The position numbers were made by a program, and so were the translations under genes. 64,000 bases of DNA. Source: Pammene aurita (taxonomy: Eukaryota > Arthropoda > Insecta > Lepidoptera > Tortricidae). The stretch covers positions 8,430,114 through 8,494,113 of the forward strand of contig OX352301.1 of the NCBI GenBank assembly GCA_947086415.1, read 5' to 3'. Below, one piece after another: positions 30,101 to 40,726 of this stretch. Every line of letters begins with the position of its first letter. Position 1 is the stretch's first letter. The notes beneath the pieces are model-generated. The model was given only the letters and a program-made list of their open reading frames with translations, made no database searches and was not told where the DNA came from.

Positions 30101-33076
30101 TAGAACCCAGGCTACGTTGCTATCTGGCGGCTCCTCCAGCGGCTCAGCATACTTCTTAGCAAGCAGGTTATTTACTTGCTCGGTGTAGCTCGCTGCGAAT
30201 GCCGGGTCACGCTCCATCTTGCGCTCGATGCTATGCAGTCGATTCAACGCCGTGTGCAGACTCGGCGGCATTCGTGGCTCCTCGTCCCGCCAAAGCTGTC
30301 CCACCTCGTAGCGTGGTCCGTCGATTTTCTTGACCGACTTCTCGAAGATATCCAAGGCCCTCTGTGTCCCTGGATCTACCTTCTTGACATTCTTGATGCC
30401 GAGCGAGTCTATGTTGAAATATTCCCGCAACATAGAGTCCAGGTGCTCGTCATCCTCTTGGCGGCAGTGCAGCGTCACGTGCCTCTCGGGTGGGTCGACT
30501 ACACGTGGCCCACCTCCGAAGACCACCCAACCCAACCCCGTCAGCACTGCTGCCGGCTCGTCCAGTCCCCGTACTCTCGCCTCCCGAGGCAGCAACACCG
30601 GCCATTGGTCCGTCCCCACAAGCAGTCGCGGCACGGCCTCGCCGCAGCAGGCAGTCCGGACATCCCCGAAGTGCTCCATCTCCACGACCCGCTTGCTCAT
30701 CCCCTGCGCTCGCAGTCCCAGTCTCCTCACTGTGGTGAAGACCAGGTTATACGCGGTCTCTAGGCCCCTTCCTTGTACGCGAACTCTGACTTGTCTGCTT
30801 ACTTCTGGCACAGCTTCCATGTTGCTTACCCCTGCCAGGCGCAGCGGCGTCTCGGGTCCCGTGGCTCCTATGGCTTCGGCCAAGTCTGCTTGGATCAGAC
30901 TCACTGTGCTTCCATCATCAAGCATAGCGTAGGTATCCACCTTCCCTTTTGGACCCTCTACGGTAACAGGTACCATCTTCAAAAATACGCTGGACGTGCT
31001 GTTTACTTGTTCCACCGTCGTGTTCGACGTGATCTCCGGCTCTGTTGGTTTGGCCGCCTGCGGATGTCCGGACCCGTCGCGGGCGGCAGGTTGCGGGGCA
31101 GGTGAGGCCGCGCGGGGTGGCGGCCGGCGTACACGCGCTTCTCTCTGCGTGCTGCCCTCGCTGTGCAGTAATCGGTGATGCCATCTGGTGCATCCGTTGG
31201 AACCGCATGCCTTTGCGTGACATTTCAACTTGGAGTGTTTACCGTTCAGGCATTTGTAGCATATGCGGTTGCTTTTGGCCCAGTCCCATCTCGCGCCTGT
31301 GTCCATGACCAGGACTCGCTTACATTCCGTAGTCCTGTGTTCACCGCCGCAGCACAAGCAAGGCTCCCGAATGCCCACGGTGTTCCCTGTTGTGTACGTC
31401 TGCTCGGCGTGGTACTGCGCTTGCGTCCTACGCGCGCCTCTTCCCTGGACTGCGCGACTCGGTGATGGTCGAGCTACCTCCTTAGTCGCCGCTTCCCTCC
31501 TTTTATTGGTGCCAGGCATGCGAGCGTGCGAGAATTCTAACTCTGCGTCGCTCTCTTCCATTAAGAAGTCAGCCATCAGCATCAGCTCACACTTGCCGCC
31601 CTTTATGTGCTCCTTTGCGTAGGCGCACCATCGACTTCTGAGGTGTGGACTCAGTCTGTCTGTTATCTCTCGAACTAACAACGGGTTGTTGCTATAGTTC
31701 CTGCTGTCGAGCTCGCAAAGTGTACTTACAATGTTTACAATCTTCGTTGCGAATTCGTTGAGGTCGATGGCACTGGGTCCCAACGGCGGTAGCCGCTTGA
31801 GCTCGTCCAGCGCCTTGTCCACCAATAAGTCGATGCGCCCGAAATTCTTCTTAAGGAGTCTTATTATTAGCTCTGGCTGTGTCGATGTGGATAACAGATG
31901 CTGCACACACTGTCGTGCATCCCCACGTAGACAGTTCCTCAGCCGAGCCATGTTCTCGAACGCACTGAAGTTGTACCGTAGGGTTGACTCCGTGTAGGCG
32001 TTGAAGAACAGAAGCCATTCGTTAGGATTGCCCGTGAATGGCGGCAACTCGTAACACTGCTTCGGCGGTGTGGTCCTGACGGCGTCCCGTAGCTGGTCGG
32101 CGAGCCTGTTGAACGCTGTCGCTGCATCACTCGGCAGCGGCTCTACCGACGACCTTAGTCTGGCGTTTTCGGAATACGGCGTCCATTCATGTCGTCCTGG
32201 TGGCTGATCACGCGGTTCCACGGGCGGCGGCGCTCGTGCCTCAATACGCGGCCCACGCGGCGGCGATTGGGCGCGCCTGACCCGTGACGGTACGGGCGGC
32301 GACTCTACGCGCACTCGATGACGCGGCGTGTCTTCAATAGTGCGCAGCCACTCGTGCACTCGACTATCGGGTTCAGCCGGTCGTTCCCTGGCCGGGCTGA
32401 TTGTGCGCGATGACCCCACGGACGATGAGTCAGTTCCAGTTCCAGTTCCAGAGAGCTCTCGTTCCAACTCGATCTCTCGCCGTTTTAGCTCGACCTCTTT
32501 CCTCATTTGCTCGAGTTCGAGCTCTCTTAATTTGGCTGATCGGAGGCTGCTTACGTGTGATGCGTGCGATTTCCTCGACGGATGAGACTTGACCGTCGGT
32601 ACCTTGCCTGGTGATGGAGTCGGTAACTTCTGTGTCTCCGTGGCCTTAGGGTGGCCCTCTGACTGGGCCTCCTTACTCCCTCTTTCCGAAACCGGAGACA
32701 GGTTCTGCGCGCGCCCACTCAGTTGCTCGCGCTCAACTCGGCGTTGCTCCGCCTTTTCCTTGTGTCGCAGCTGCTTCTTGATCGCTTGCTCGATCCTTCG
32801 CCGCTCCAGTGTCGACGGGGAACGTGGTGGTCCCTTATGGACAACCTTCGCGGGCCCAGACGGTACCATGGCTCCAGCTCTTACAGGTACCCCCGCAGAA
32901 GATTCTTGACACGGCTGCCCGGCCTTGCCCGTGACCCCATCCTGTGGGGTGCGCACGGTACCGGGTGCCCCTGCCACGTTCGCAGATACGCCTTCCGCAG
33001 TATCTTCTAGTCGGCCTTCTTCCTCTCCGGTGCGGCGGCCAGACTGCGACCTCGTTTTTATTCCTGAAGATTCCAT
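27083..33076 (-). CDS. Bel-Pao Gag-Pol polyprotein (1997 aa)
   Basis: One frame, without internal stops, encodes all core retrotransposition functions. Approximate residues: a basic, proline-rich N-terminus with a charged coiled coil (182-210); a Gag domain of the DUF1759 type from ~345 (ELPPFTGNPNEW); zinc knuckles (CLCCGGEHRTTEC ~571, CYKCLNGKHSKLKC ~604); an aspartic protease with DDGST (~718); reverse transcriptase with YMDDY (~1127); RNase H with FVDAST (~1308) and a TDS motif; an integrase zinc region (CRLC ~1655) and catalytic core with DLFGP, SDNATNFRG (~1752) and NQGGAWERLV; and a C-terminal segment with RPIQEGDYVIIVDG (DUF5641-like). Such proteins assemble cytoplasmic particles, copy the RNA to DNA and integrate it. 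The last ~11 codons lie inside the 3' LTR. No envelope frame is present. The full length and intact motifs suggest it could be functional. Confidence 0.95.
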   Translation of the reverse strand: MESSGIKTRSQSGRRTGEEEGRLEDTAEGVSANVAGAPGTVRTPQDGVTGKAGQPCQESSAGVPVRAGAMVPSGPAKVVHKGPPRSPSTLERRRIEQAIKKQLRHKEKAEQRRVEREQLSGRAQNLSPVSERGSKEAQSEGHPKATETQKLPTPSPGKVPTVKSHPSRKSHASHVSSLRSAKLRELELEQMRKEVELKRREIELERELSGTGTGTDSSSVGSSRTISPARERPAEPDSRVHEWLRTIEDTPRHRVRVESPPVPSRVRRAQSPPRGPRIEARAPPPVEPRDQPPGRHEWTPYSENARLRSSVEPLPSDAATAFNRLADQLRDAVRTTPPKQCYELPPFTGNPNEWLLFFNAYTESTLRYNFSAFENMARLRNCLRGDARQCVQHLLSTSTQPELIIRLLKKNFGRIDLLVDKALDELKRLPPLGPSAIDLNEFATKIVNIVSTLCELDSRNYSNNPLLVREITDRLSPHLRSRWCAYAKEHIKGGKCELMLMADFLMEESDAELEFSHARMPGTNKRREAATKEVARPSPSRAVQGRGARRTQAQYHAEQTYTTGNTVGIREPCLCCGGEHRTTECKRVLVMDTGARWDWAKSNRICYKCLNGKHSKLKCHAKACGSNGCTRWHHRLLHSEGSTQREARVRRPPPRAASPAPQPAARDGSGHPQAAKPTEPEITSNTTVEQVNSTSSVFLKMVPVTVEGPKGKVDTYAMLDDGSTVSLIQADLAEAIGATGPETPLRLAGVSNMEAVPEVSRQVRVRVQGRGLETAYNLVFTTVRRLGLRAQGMSKRVVEMEHFGDVRTACCGEAVPRLLVGTDQWPVLLPREARVRGLDEPAAVLTGLGWVVFGGGPRVVDPPERHVTLHCRQEDDEHLDSMLREYFNIDSLGIKNVKKVDPGTQRALDIFEKSVKKIDGPRYEVGQLWRDEEPRMPPSLHTALNRLHSIERKMERDPAFAASYTEQVNNLLAKKYAEPLEEPPDSNVAWVLPHFAVTNPNKPGKIRLVFDAACRSQGKCLNDFLLEGPDLLQSLIGILFRFREGKFAVVADLQEMFLQIKMRSEDQPSQTFVWRGDRRTGNPQFYKMTSMLFGAASSPFLAHSVRNRNAQDNAEEFPDAVEDIVRNHYMDDYVANYPDEEELVHRATQVTSSHAKGGFKLRGWTSNSKKLLQGIPQELHASAPAQLGKKENKILGMYWNPETDELGFNTAMMRVPAEVRDMKTTPTKRQMLSAVMSVYDPLGLLSHYTITAKVQLQNLWAKKLDWDSPLPEEDKHDFEEWLRALDSVAALRIPRCYLSTGAAASKELHVFVDASTKAYACVAYWRVVQEDGTALVSMVAAKSKVGPTRQLSVPRMELQSALIGSRLQQTIREEHRLTPARVVMWTDSGTVLHWIRNDAKRYSAYVANRLGEIAELTKPSQWRWVPTKENPADEATRPDNRRQVTFDSRWYQGPDFLKRPENEWPKEKMPQETTDPAEREEIICAATEEPKVNKEPIPDIDRFSDYNRLLNATARVYQFVECLKTRQRVPLQVRHRKKAEHLLFQYVQRTSFPEEYRSLVKQEPVNRKSRIFELDPVMDEDGLIRMRGRINAAPVQGLEKRPVILDGRHRVIKLMIARAHREAGHANNERVVNDLRQLHWIIHLRPTVRQVAGKCRLCILRKTQPKVPAMGDLPLARIEPYKRPFTNTAVDLFGPLMVTIGRRHEKRWVALFTCLTTRAVHLEVVHSLSTDSAIMALRRLAARRGWPAVIYSDNATNFRGSDIELRNAYKEWIPALQEYGVQKNISWRFIPPGAPNQGGAWERLVRSVKSALTATLHTKAPKEELLMTVLAEAENTVNARPLTHVSVDPKDEEALTAHFLLGGSTGVPPTGPCEEADRRTWRASQALADHFWRRWVREYLPTLAPRQSAANGVRPIQEGDYVIIVDGNLPRNVWPRGIVTKVYQGPDGGVRSADVQTKGGVFRRPVTKLAVLPLQQEQPQERQRGQNCYGQPRSLPK
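27116..27128 (-). promoter_or_regulatory. Polypurine tract of the Bel-Pao element
   Basis: The minus strand reads GCGGGGGCAGAAC directly before the 3' LTR, the expected place and composition for the primer of plus-strand DNA synthesis. It lies within the Gag-Pol coding frame. Confidence 0.7.
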
Positions 33077-33194
33077 CTCGGCACTTTATAGCACTATTTC
33101 ACAACACAATGTCACAAATAACACACACGCAAAGTGTCAGTAGTCACTATAAGAATCCACTTTTCACTAGTCCAAGTTCCACTGAATCCCCTTA

Positions 33195-33211
33195 TCCGGT
33201 TCGAAGGACCA
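33195..33211 (-). promoter_or_regulatory. Primer-binding site (tRNA-Tyr-like)
   Basis: Six bases after the 5' LTR the minus strand reads TGGTCCTTCGAACCGGA. This is complementary, with one mismatch, to the 3' end of eukaryotic tRNA-Tyr as I know it (CCGGCTCGAAGGACCA). The tRNA assignment is an inference from that recalled sequence. Confidence 0.65.
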
Positions 33212-33217
33212 TAGAAC

Positions 33218-34695
33218 TGTGGCCGCCAGGCTACTCTCTGGCGTCAGTCTGCATCAGCGACAGCACAGTCTAAATATTTATTTATGCGGATACAGAGCAT
33301 TCGCTGGTTCGGGATCCAATTCCTCCCACTGTGGAACGGGACTCTCAGTAATAACACTCACTGCACTTGGATTCTTATTTATTACTAAAACACAATCACT
33401 CGGTACACTTGGCTAACTATGGCTATTTACACTATTTACAACTTATATCCTAGAACAGGTACATATACCCTGTCCGAGGATAGGCACATTTACCCTACTT
33501 CGCACTGTCACTAACTTTACTTGAACTACTTAGTCCACGAACAGGTACATATACCCTGCCCGAGTACTGGCACGTTTACCCTAAGAGCACTAGGTACAAA
33601 CTGAGACACTAACACTTTACTTATAACGCTTAGTCCATAAACAGGTACATATACCCTGTCATATGAACCCTAGGTACGCTAGGCACTAAACTTTAACACT
33701 AGGCACATAGAAAGCCGGTACGCACACTGATATACTGATACTGTCGACTACTGGTCACTATTATCTCTTCTTCTTCTTATTTTTCTTGCTGGAACTGCTT
33801 GCTGAACTGAACTGAACTACGGCGGTGCGTGCCGGCTTTTATATGATTCGAAAATAGCGAGGGTGGAAATATCTAGAACAATCTGAAAGAGAGATCTATC
33901 TTCATCTCTTTTACGCTATGGAAAAATCTAGATATTTTAGACAAGGATATCTCTATCTTTTTCACGCATTCGAAGACTCTAGAAGTTTTAGACAGAGAAG
34001 TCCTTTGTTTACATTGCTATCTCTTTCTTGCACTCGACTTAGGATATTTGCGTATTTATTTACATTTTTGCTTATATCTCGAAAACTACTGGACGGATTT
34101 TGATGATTTATACCTTGTTAGAAAGGTCTTTGCAAGATCTGTCTATCTAGGACATTGTCTTTACATAATATCAATAAACTAAAAAGTTGCTTTTTCTTAT
34201 TAGTTAATTTTGTATGGGAGTGAGCTTCTATCTACTCTAACTCCGGTATCCTAAGTCCGAGGCTTACAAAACTATATCTACTGGATAGTTTACTAGAAAA
34301 CCTATCTCTAGAGGTATGTATGACCTATGTGGGCTGCGGCATTTTCCGGAAAAATCAAAATGTTTTCGCGGCTCTCGCTTCGGTCAAGCTTTGCCACCTC
34401 AGTCGGGGCCCGCGGTCGTCGTTTGGTAATTACGGCTGCTTGGGTCAACATTCAGTCAAATACGCCGCTCCCCCTCTGCCCGCCCTCAGTCGGGCGCGTA
34501 CTATCACAGAAGGCACACATACTGCTTTTCAGCGGTACAAACAAGTCTTGTTTCTGCACAGACATTAATCAATCTAGTTTTACTTTAATAAAGTTGACCT
34601 GTGTGTACCACTTATTTATCACCTTACCTAGACACCTTATTACTAACTAGGTAGAATACAATTTATTTAGGTAGGGATCTAGGCTGTCCGTAACA
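33218..34695 (-). repeat. 5' LTR of the Bel-Pao element
   Basis: The promoter-bearing LTR for the minus-strand element. It has the same length as the left LTR, with three observed substitutions, and starts immediately beyond the primer-binding site. Confidence 0.95.
33811..33845 (-). promoter_or_regulatory. Candidate core promoter in the 5' LTR (TATA and initiator)
   Basis: On the minus strand CATATAAAAG (33845-33836) is followed by TCAGT at 33815-33811. The initiator A falls about 30 bases after the first T of TATAAA. TCAGT is the insect initiator consensus and the spacing is right for RNA polymerase II. A second TCAGT follows at 33810-33806. Confidence 0.6.
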
Positions 34696-34901
34696 CTAGT
34701 TTTTAGTAGCTCGGGACATTTAATGCTTTATATGGCTACGGCCTTTTATCTAACCAAAAGATGTATTCAAAAGATGTGTATTTCATTTAAAAGACAATCG
34801 GACGGGCGGAAAGGGTTCACTTTTCCTTGGACCGTTCATAGAGTAGGTACCTAACAAAAGAATATAGCTTTACCCGTAAATAGCTCAACAATTAAACTCC
34901 C

Positions 34902-35156
34902 TGAGCCGTGTTCTAACTTTAAAACACGTAAAGACACAATGCAATTTCAATACAACTCCAATGCATTAACTACGCAATACAGCTAACACCTAAAAGTTCG
35001 AATCAAAAATATCAGAATTTGCTTGAAAATTATTCCAACGCAACTGCAATATAACTTAAATATTGGTTGATTATTTGTTGTGTGTTGGAGTTATGGTGGA
35101 AATAGTTTATGTTTTTATTGTATTGTTTATGTATTCTAAAATTAGAATACGACATC
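34902..35156 (+). mobile_element. MITE family A copy
   Basis: Runs from GAGCCGTGTTCTAACTTTAA to TCTAAAATTAGAATACGACATC with the full internal landmark order. The ends have decayed by a few bases relative to the copies at 20035 and 60000. Confidence 0.75.
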
Positions 35157-36778
35157 AGATTGTACTCTTACTTGTCTAAACAGTCTTCGGACTAATTTCG
35201 TTACACATAACCCTGACCTACAACCTAAAACCCTGTAAGTTTTTGCCTCCATCGTAAACCTATGGCAAACTATCAACTTTGACCCTATTAACGCTCTAAT
35301 GAACCATTAAAAGCGTTATACCAATGTCACAAGAAGGTTGACACATGACATTACTGATTCAGAGTGCATTAAATATTTCAAAGCAATTAAGAGCGCTGAT
35401 AATATGGCTGTCAAATATAGAGTTAAGTTTAGAATTTCAAGTCTACGTATTTCATATTTTAGCAGTCTTTCGTCGACTTTAGCATTAATAATTAAAGGAC
35501 TGCCTGCCATGGCAAAAACAAATCAAAGTGCCCGATGCGATAATTGATAAATATTTCTGGATTTTCAAGGATTTTAAAGGGCCAAGTGCATGTAACGGGG
35601 TTTAAGGCGCCCATAAGCTATGGTGACTGTTTATTATGTGGTGGATTGTCTGCTTGTTTGCTACCGACGTAGTTTTAAAAAAATCCTAGTAAATACTAGG
35701 CTCCCGCTTTTAAGACAATTGTAAAGAAGGGTTATAACTCATATAATGTTAGGACTTTGGAGTGTTGTGACCTCTGTATTCTACCTAGGTGTGACGGTAT
35801 TATTAGTTGCGGTAGATATACTATAACCAGAAAGCGGATAAATCCAACTTCCGGCTGAATTTTGTCTATAGGAAATTTAGTTTTACGCCTTAGACCTTTG
35901 ACCGCTTTATCGGTTACTTCCTACGTCGCGGTACTCGGCATTAATAAAATAATTAAGGGTAAGATTCGAGAAATGCATGGAAGAGGAAAGATAGGTATAA
36001 AAAATGATATAGATCTAGAGAGAGAATTACTACAGGTTATATATAAATACATAATAAATTAAAATAACGATAGATAGACTTATTATACATAACGTAAATA
36101 GAAACGTCTTTAACTCAGAAATAAAATTCGTGTTAAACATAGAAATTAACGTCCTTACCGGGTTCCATTCCCGAGAATTCCAAGCTCACTTCAACTCTCA
36201 TTAATGACTTAGCTACGAAGGCTGAATAAAGATAAGTACTAAACTAATTGACCATCTAAAGCTTCTTCATGACCCAGATTGTTGCTATTTTCTTTTCTTC
36301 TACTTTAAACGGCACATGTTGTTTATAATGTTTTCAAGCAAACCTAAAGGTCGATAACATTGCATGTTCACGTAAATTACTACAGAAACAGACAATCGCC
36401 AGTACGGCAATAGAATAAATTCACTGGATGATTCAATCGGGTGACGCTAGTGTCCCGTGTAGGCATGATATACCTATACTATGAATCAGGGTAACCGATA
36501 TAAGAGTGATCTCGAAATTGGATAATACTCGGGGAATGGATAGGTTTTCTCCTCAAACGGGAATTCAGTTTGCAATATTTTATTTAAATCCGTTCAGCAT
36601 TAATGTGTATGTAAATTCAGGTACATATACACCCATTACAGAATAAATTAAATTACATCAAAATAAATTAACCTAACTTAGGATTAGTAGGCGATTTCCG
36701 AAACCTTGCCTTGCTTGCAAAGTAGCATGCTGTGAACACTGCCCTGACAATGCTGTTTGCCGATTCGTTCACTCTTCC
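35157..36778. other. Intergenic sequence, no gene seen
   Basis: AT-rich, with no recognisable exon, domain or repeat structure. Short open frames near 35338 and 35862 have no recognisable features. Confidence 0.4.
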
Positions 36779-36930
36779 AAAAAACCGGCCAAGTGCGTGT
36801 CGGACCACGCATAGGAGGTTTCCGTACCTTCAATGTAATAAAAACCAAACTAATACCAACAGGTCGTATCTGATGCCTATGGAAGAAGTTTTTTGGAGAT
36901 AACTCAAAAATGGCTGAACCATTTTTGAGT

Positions 36931-39489
36931 TCATCATCATCATCATCATATCAGCCGAAAGACGTCCACTGCTGGACATAGGCCTCCCCCAAAGAGTGCC
37001 ACAATGACCGGTCCTGCGCCACCCGCATCCAGCGGACTCCCGCGACCTTCACCAGGTCATCAGTCCACCTTGCGGGGGGGTCTACCCACGCTGCGCCTTC
37101 CAGTTCGTGGTCGCCACTCGAGAACCTTTCCGCCCCAACGGCCATCGGTTCTACGAGCAATGTGCCCCGCCCACTGCCACTTTAGTTTAGCGATTCGGAG
37201 GGCTATATCGGTTACTTTGGTTCTGCTGCGGATGGCCTCATTTCTGATGCGATCACGCAGAGAGACTCCAATCATAGCCCTCTCCATTGCCCTTTGGGTG
37301 ACTTTGAGCTTTCTTATGAGGCCCATTGTAAGCGACCACGTTTCAGTACCATATGTCATCACTGGCAACACACACTGGTCAAAGACTTTCGTCTTGAGAC
37401 ACTGCGGAATATTGGACAAAAAGATGTGCCGTAGCTTCCCGAACGCTGCCCAACCGAGTCGGATTCGTCGATTGACCTCTTTCTCGAAGTTGGATCTACC
37501 TAACTGGACAGTATGTCCTAAGTATATATAATATTCCACAACTTCGAGTGTAAAGTCTCCGATTGTAACGGGAGTTGGTGCTACATGGGTATTTGACATG
37601 ATCTTCGTCTTATCCATGTTCATCTTTAGACCAACTCGCTCGGAGGCTTTACTGAGGTCATCGAGCATCGTACTCAAATCCTCCATGGTCTCAGCCAAGA
37701 CTACTATGTCGTCAGCAAACCGAAGGTAAGTGATGTACTCGCCGTTTATGTTGATGCCTATTAGCCTTCTCCAGTCCAGAGTCTTGAAAACATCCTCCAG
37801 TGCAGCGGTGAACAGTTTAGGAGAAATAACATCTCCTTGCCTGACTCCCCGCTGCAATGGAATAGGCTTCGAGTTCTGGTCCTGGAGTCGGATTGACATA
37901 GTAGCGTTCTCGTACAAACACTTCAGCACTTCGATATAGCGATAGTCCACTTGGCACCTCTGGAGAGATTGTAGTACAGCCCAGGTTTCGATCGAGTCAA
38001 AGGCTTTCTCGTAGTCCATGAACGCTAAGGGGCAGGTTATACTCCTCAGTCTTCAGTATAACCTGACGGAGCGTATGGATGTGGTCTACGGTACTAAAGC
38101 CTCTTCGGAAACCGGCTTGTTCGGGAGGCTGGAAGTCATCTAGCCTGCGTGCGAGACGGTTCGTAATAACTCTTGAAAACAGCTTATAGACATGGCTCAG
38201 AAGTGAAATGGGTCGATAGTTCTTAAGAACAATACCACCACACCTCTGTTCCATGCCTTAGGCGTTCTCCCTTCTAGTAAAACGGAGTCGAACAACTTCT
38301 GAAGGGCCATAAGGACCGGTTTACCACCCGCCTTCAGAAGTTCGGCTGTAATTCCGTCTTCACCAGGTGCCTTATTGTTTTTAAGCTGTTTAAGAGCCAT
38401 TCTAATCTCGTACAGGCTGATGTCCGGGATGTCTTCGGTATAATGTTGGGTCAGTCTAGCTCTAGGGTCTTCCGCCAGATCAACTTCAGGTCTGCTAGTT
38501 GATGTGTATAGCTGTCCATAAAAGTCCTCTATCTCCCCCAGAAGCTCGGGTCTGGATGAAACGATTCTACCATCCTCAGTTTTTAATTTGGCGAGCTGGC
38601 TCTGCCCAATAGACAAATCTCTTGCTAAAACTTTAGAGCCCTTATTCTGCTCAATGAATGAATGAATGAATGAATGCATTTATTTCGAGTAACTGTGACT
38701 CATACATGTTGTTAGTTAACTTAAAAACTAATCCTTAGCCAATGTCATCAATGGCCTCTTCAATACGATTTGTATTGAATTGGCGCAAATCACGGGTAAG
38801 GGACTTAGAGATCGTTTATTGAGCTGCCGGTATAATGACGCATCTGCTGAGGATTGCAGAACCATTTCTCTCCTTTCCTCGATGAGTTTCTGAGTGGAGT
38901 TAGAGAGCCTTTTCGTTCTGTTGCTCCTCTGGGCCTTAAAAAACTTAGACCCAGTACTATGGACAGCTTCCACAAACCCGTCGTTGAATTCGTCCACATC
39001 GCCACCTAGACAATCGAAACGGTTTTGGAGTTCCAGCTGGAAGCTCTCAGGGTTTTGGATTTGAAGTGCTGCTGGACGTAGCGTAGACTTCATCAGTCGA
39101 GAGCGCTCTAGCTTAACACATATATTCAATGTGCCTCTCACCAGACGGTGATCACTTCCGGTTTTAACCGTATTGATCACAGAGACATCATTGAATATAT
39201 GCTTCTTCGTCGACATGATGAAGTCAATCTCGTTTTTAGTTGCACCGTCGGGACTCATCCAGGTCCACTTCCTGTGCTCACGTTTCTTGAAGAAGGAGTT
39301 CATCATGTAGAGTCCCTCCTTCTCCAAGAAGCCAGCCAGTAGTTGGCCCCGGTGGTTCCGACTTCCAAATCCAAATTGCCCCACTCTCAGCTCTTCACCA
39401 TCTCTCTTGCCCAGTTTCGCGTTGAAGTCCCCCATAACAACGGTGAAGTAGGTTTTGGAGCTATGCATGGCCTTCGATATTTCTCAATC
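36931..39489 (-). pseudogene. RTE-clade non-LTR retrotransposon, 5'-truncated and frameshifted
   Basis: The minus strand encodes part of an AP-like endonuclease (VVMGDFNAK and TGSDHRLV; upstream motifs absent). A reverse transcriptase follows, with NYRPISLLSHVYKLFS, MDYEKAFDS, RQGDVISPKLF and LRFADDIV, and then the RTE-type C-terminus (WAGHIARRTDGRW). The 3' end is a (TGA)n-type tail at 36931-36950, usual for lepidopteran RTE. The frame changes near 38210 and again near 38030. A run of seven G at 37074-37080, where the sister copy at 42169 has six, shifts it once more. A small insertion lies at 38653-38730. The 5' truncation is typical of target-primed reverse transcription. This copy cannot make a full protein. 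Confidence 0.9.
38653..38730. repeat. Small (GAAT)n-bearing insertion within the RTE
   Basis: A run of AATGAATG tetramers leads into ~50 bases that do not fit the RTE protein and that break its frame between the endonuclease and reverse-transcriptase portions. It is probably the end of another retroposon; I could not identify it. Confidence 0.5.
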
Positions 39490-39918
39490 TCCGAAAAACT
39501 GTTCAAAATAATTTTCGTAGAAAGTATATGATAAGGCACATCGCCTCAATTTTTTTCATATTTTTTGGACTTACGGTTCAAAAGTTACCGGGGGGCTACA
39601 CAATTTTTCTGACTTTCGAAGCGATTATTTCAGAAAATATTCACTTAATCACAAAATTTCCAAAGAAATCTCAATGTTATTTTTAAAGACCTATCGATTG
39701 ATGTGTCACATGTTGATATTTGGTTAAAAAACATTTTGTCAAATTTAACTCCATAACTAAGTAGCGGCATATAAAATACACCTTATGTGTAAATTTTATT
39801 CAGATACGTCGTATAGTTTCCGAGTAAAATGGCTGTGACATACGGACGGACAGACAGACAGACAGACATGACGAATCCATAAGGGTTCCGTTTTTTGCCA
39901 TTTGGCTACGGAACCCTA

Positions 39919-40433
39919 ACAATGGTAATTGTAACAATTGCAAAAATAATTTGTTGCAATTGTATGTGTAAGCAAACAAATCAGCACACAGCTGTCCTTG
40001 AGCGTTGAAGCACATTAAAACATTCAATTTTTTTAATATTAACCATGTATATATGTGCAAGGTTAGTCCAGATAGTACTGGCATCAAATATCATGTCATA
40101 CGGGACACACCATAAATAGATGTCCTATAACTGTCTCGGGCACACTGCGGCTCTTAGCGCGCGTAACTAGATTGAGTTTGTGGTGACTGGCGAGACGAGA
40201 GGGGAGAATGGGTACTACTCGCGGTAGCGAGGTTGTGTACATGTTAAGTTATATATTAAAGTGTACGCGGCTGTCTATGTTAGCGTACCAGAGCTCGACA
40301 GACTACAACGTCTACAATACAAACTTGATTATTCGAAATTAAATCTTGCAAATTTTCACCAAGCTAAATACATGAAGAAGAAAAAAGAGTCATGTTAAAT
40401 AAATGCCAATTAAAATTATTTTAAACAAAAAAG
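39919..40433. other. Intergenic sequence, no gene seen
   Basis: No coding or repeat structure could be supported. Confidence 0.4.
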
Positions 40434-40726
40434 AACCGACTTCACTTAACCTCCACCTTTCTAAAAGCAAATACTCGAGCTACATGTCTTAAAAAAATAC
40501 TGAAACACTATAGGTGTGTCTATAAAGAGTTCCTTCGATTTCTCCAGGATCCCATCATCCGTTTCTGACCTGGTGACAATGGGAACAATTGTAAAGTATA
40601 CTCTTTCAAACAAAAAAAGAATTTTCCAAATCGGTCCAGCCGTGTTCGAATAATCGGTAAACATACAAAAAAAACAAAGATCCTGACAAATTGAGAACCT
40701 CCTCCTTCGAAATCTTGAAGTCGGTT
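40434..40726. mobile_element. Inverted-repeat element with AACCGACTTCA ends
   Basis: Starts AACCGACTTCACTTAACCTCC and ends with the complement TGAAGTCGGTT, with GGTTCTC/GAGAACC-like and CCTCC blocks just inside. It is about 293 bp and non-coding. I recognise these ends as a frequent lepidopteran repeat. A further partial end (TTACCGACTTCAAAATTAGG) is at ~63927. Confidence 0.6.

Larger units (their letters stand above)
25638..34695 (-). mobile_element. Complete Bel-Pao LTR retrotransposon
   Basis: Two 1478-bp LTRs (25638-27115 and 33218-34695), each beginning TG and ending CA, flank a single long reading frame. The 5-bp duplication CTAGT (25633-25637, 34696-34700) marks integration. On the minus strand the order is 5' LTR (right copy), primer-binding site, Gag-Pol, polypurine tract, 3' LTR (left copy). 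The Bel-Pao assignment comes from the Gag, YMDDY-type reverse transcriptase and C-terminal integrase extension, in a single frame without env. The element is visibly more GC-rich than its surroundings. By eye the LTRs differ at only three positions, so the insertion is young. Confidence 0.95.
36779..39918 (-). repeat. GGTTCCGTAG repeat split by an RTE insertion
   Basis: AAACCGGCCAAGTGCGTGTC at 36783 begins a reversed copy that breaks off near 36930. It resumes beyond 39490 and ends with GACAGACAGACAGACA, AAGGGTTCCGTTTTTTGCCA and CTACGGAACCCTAA near 39918. The intervening ~2.56 kb is the RTE element, so the repeat was here first. Confidence 0.7.

Noticed and set aside
27067..33273. Many open frames of 60-200 codons opposite or overlapping the Bel-Pao polyprotein
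   Set aside because: They are shadows of a long GC-rich coding frame. None shows a recognisable domain, and the minus-strand frame explains the region completely.
34320..34650. LTR open frames of 82 and 107 codons (also 26740-27070)
   Set aside because: They occur identically in both LTRs, lie antisense to the element and have no recognisable domain. They are most simply chance frames.
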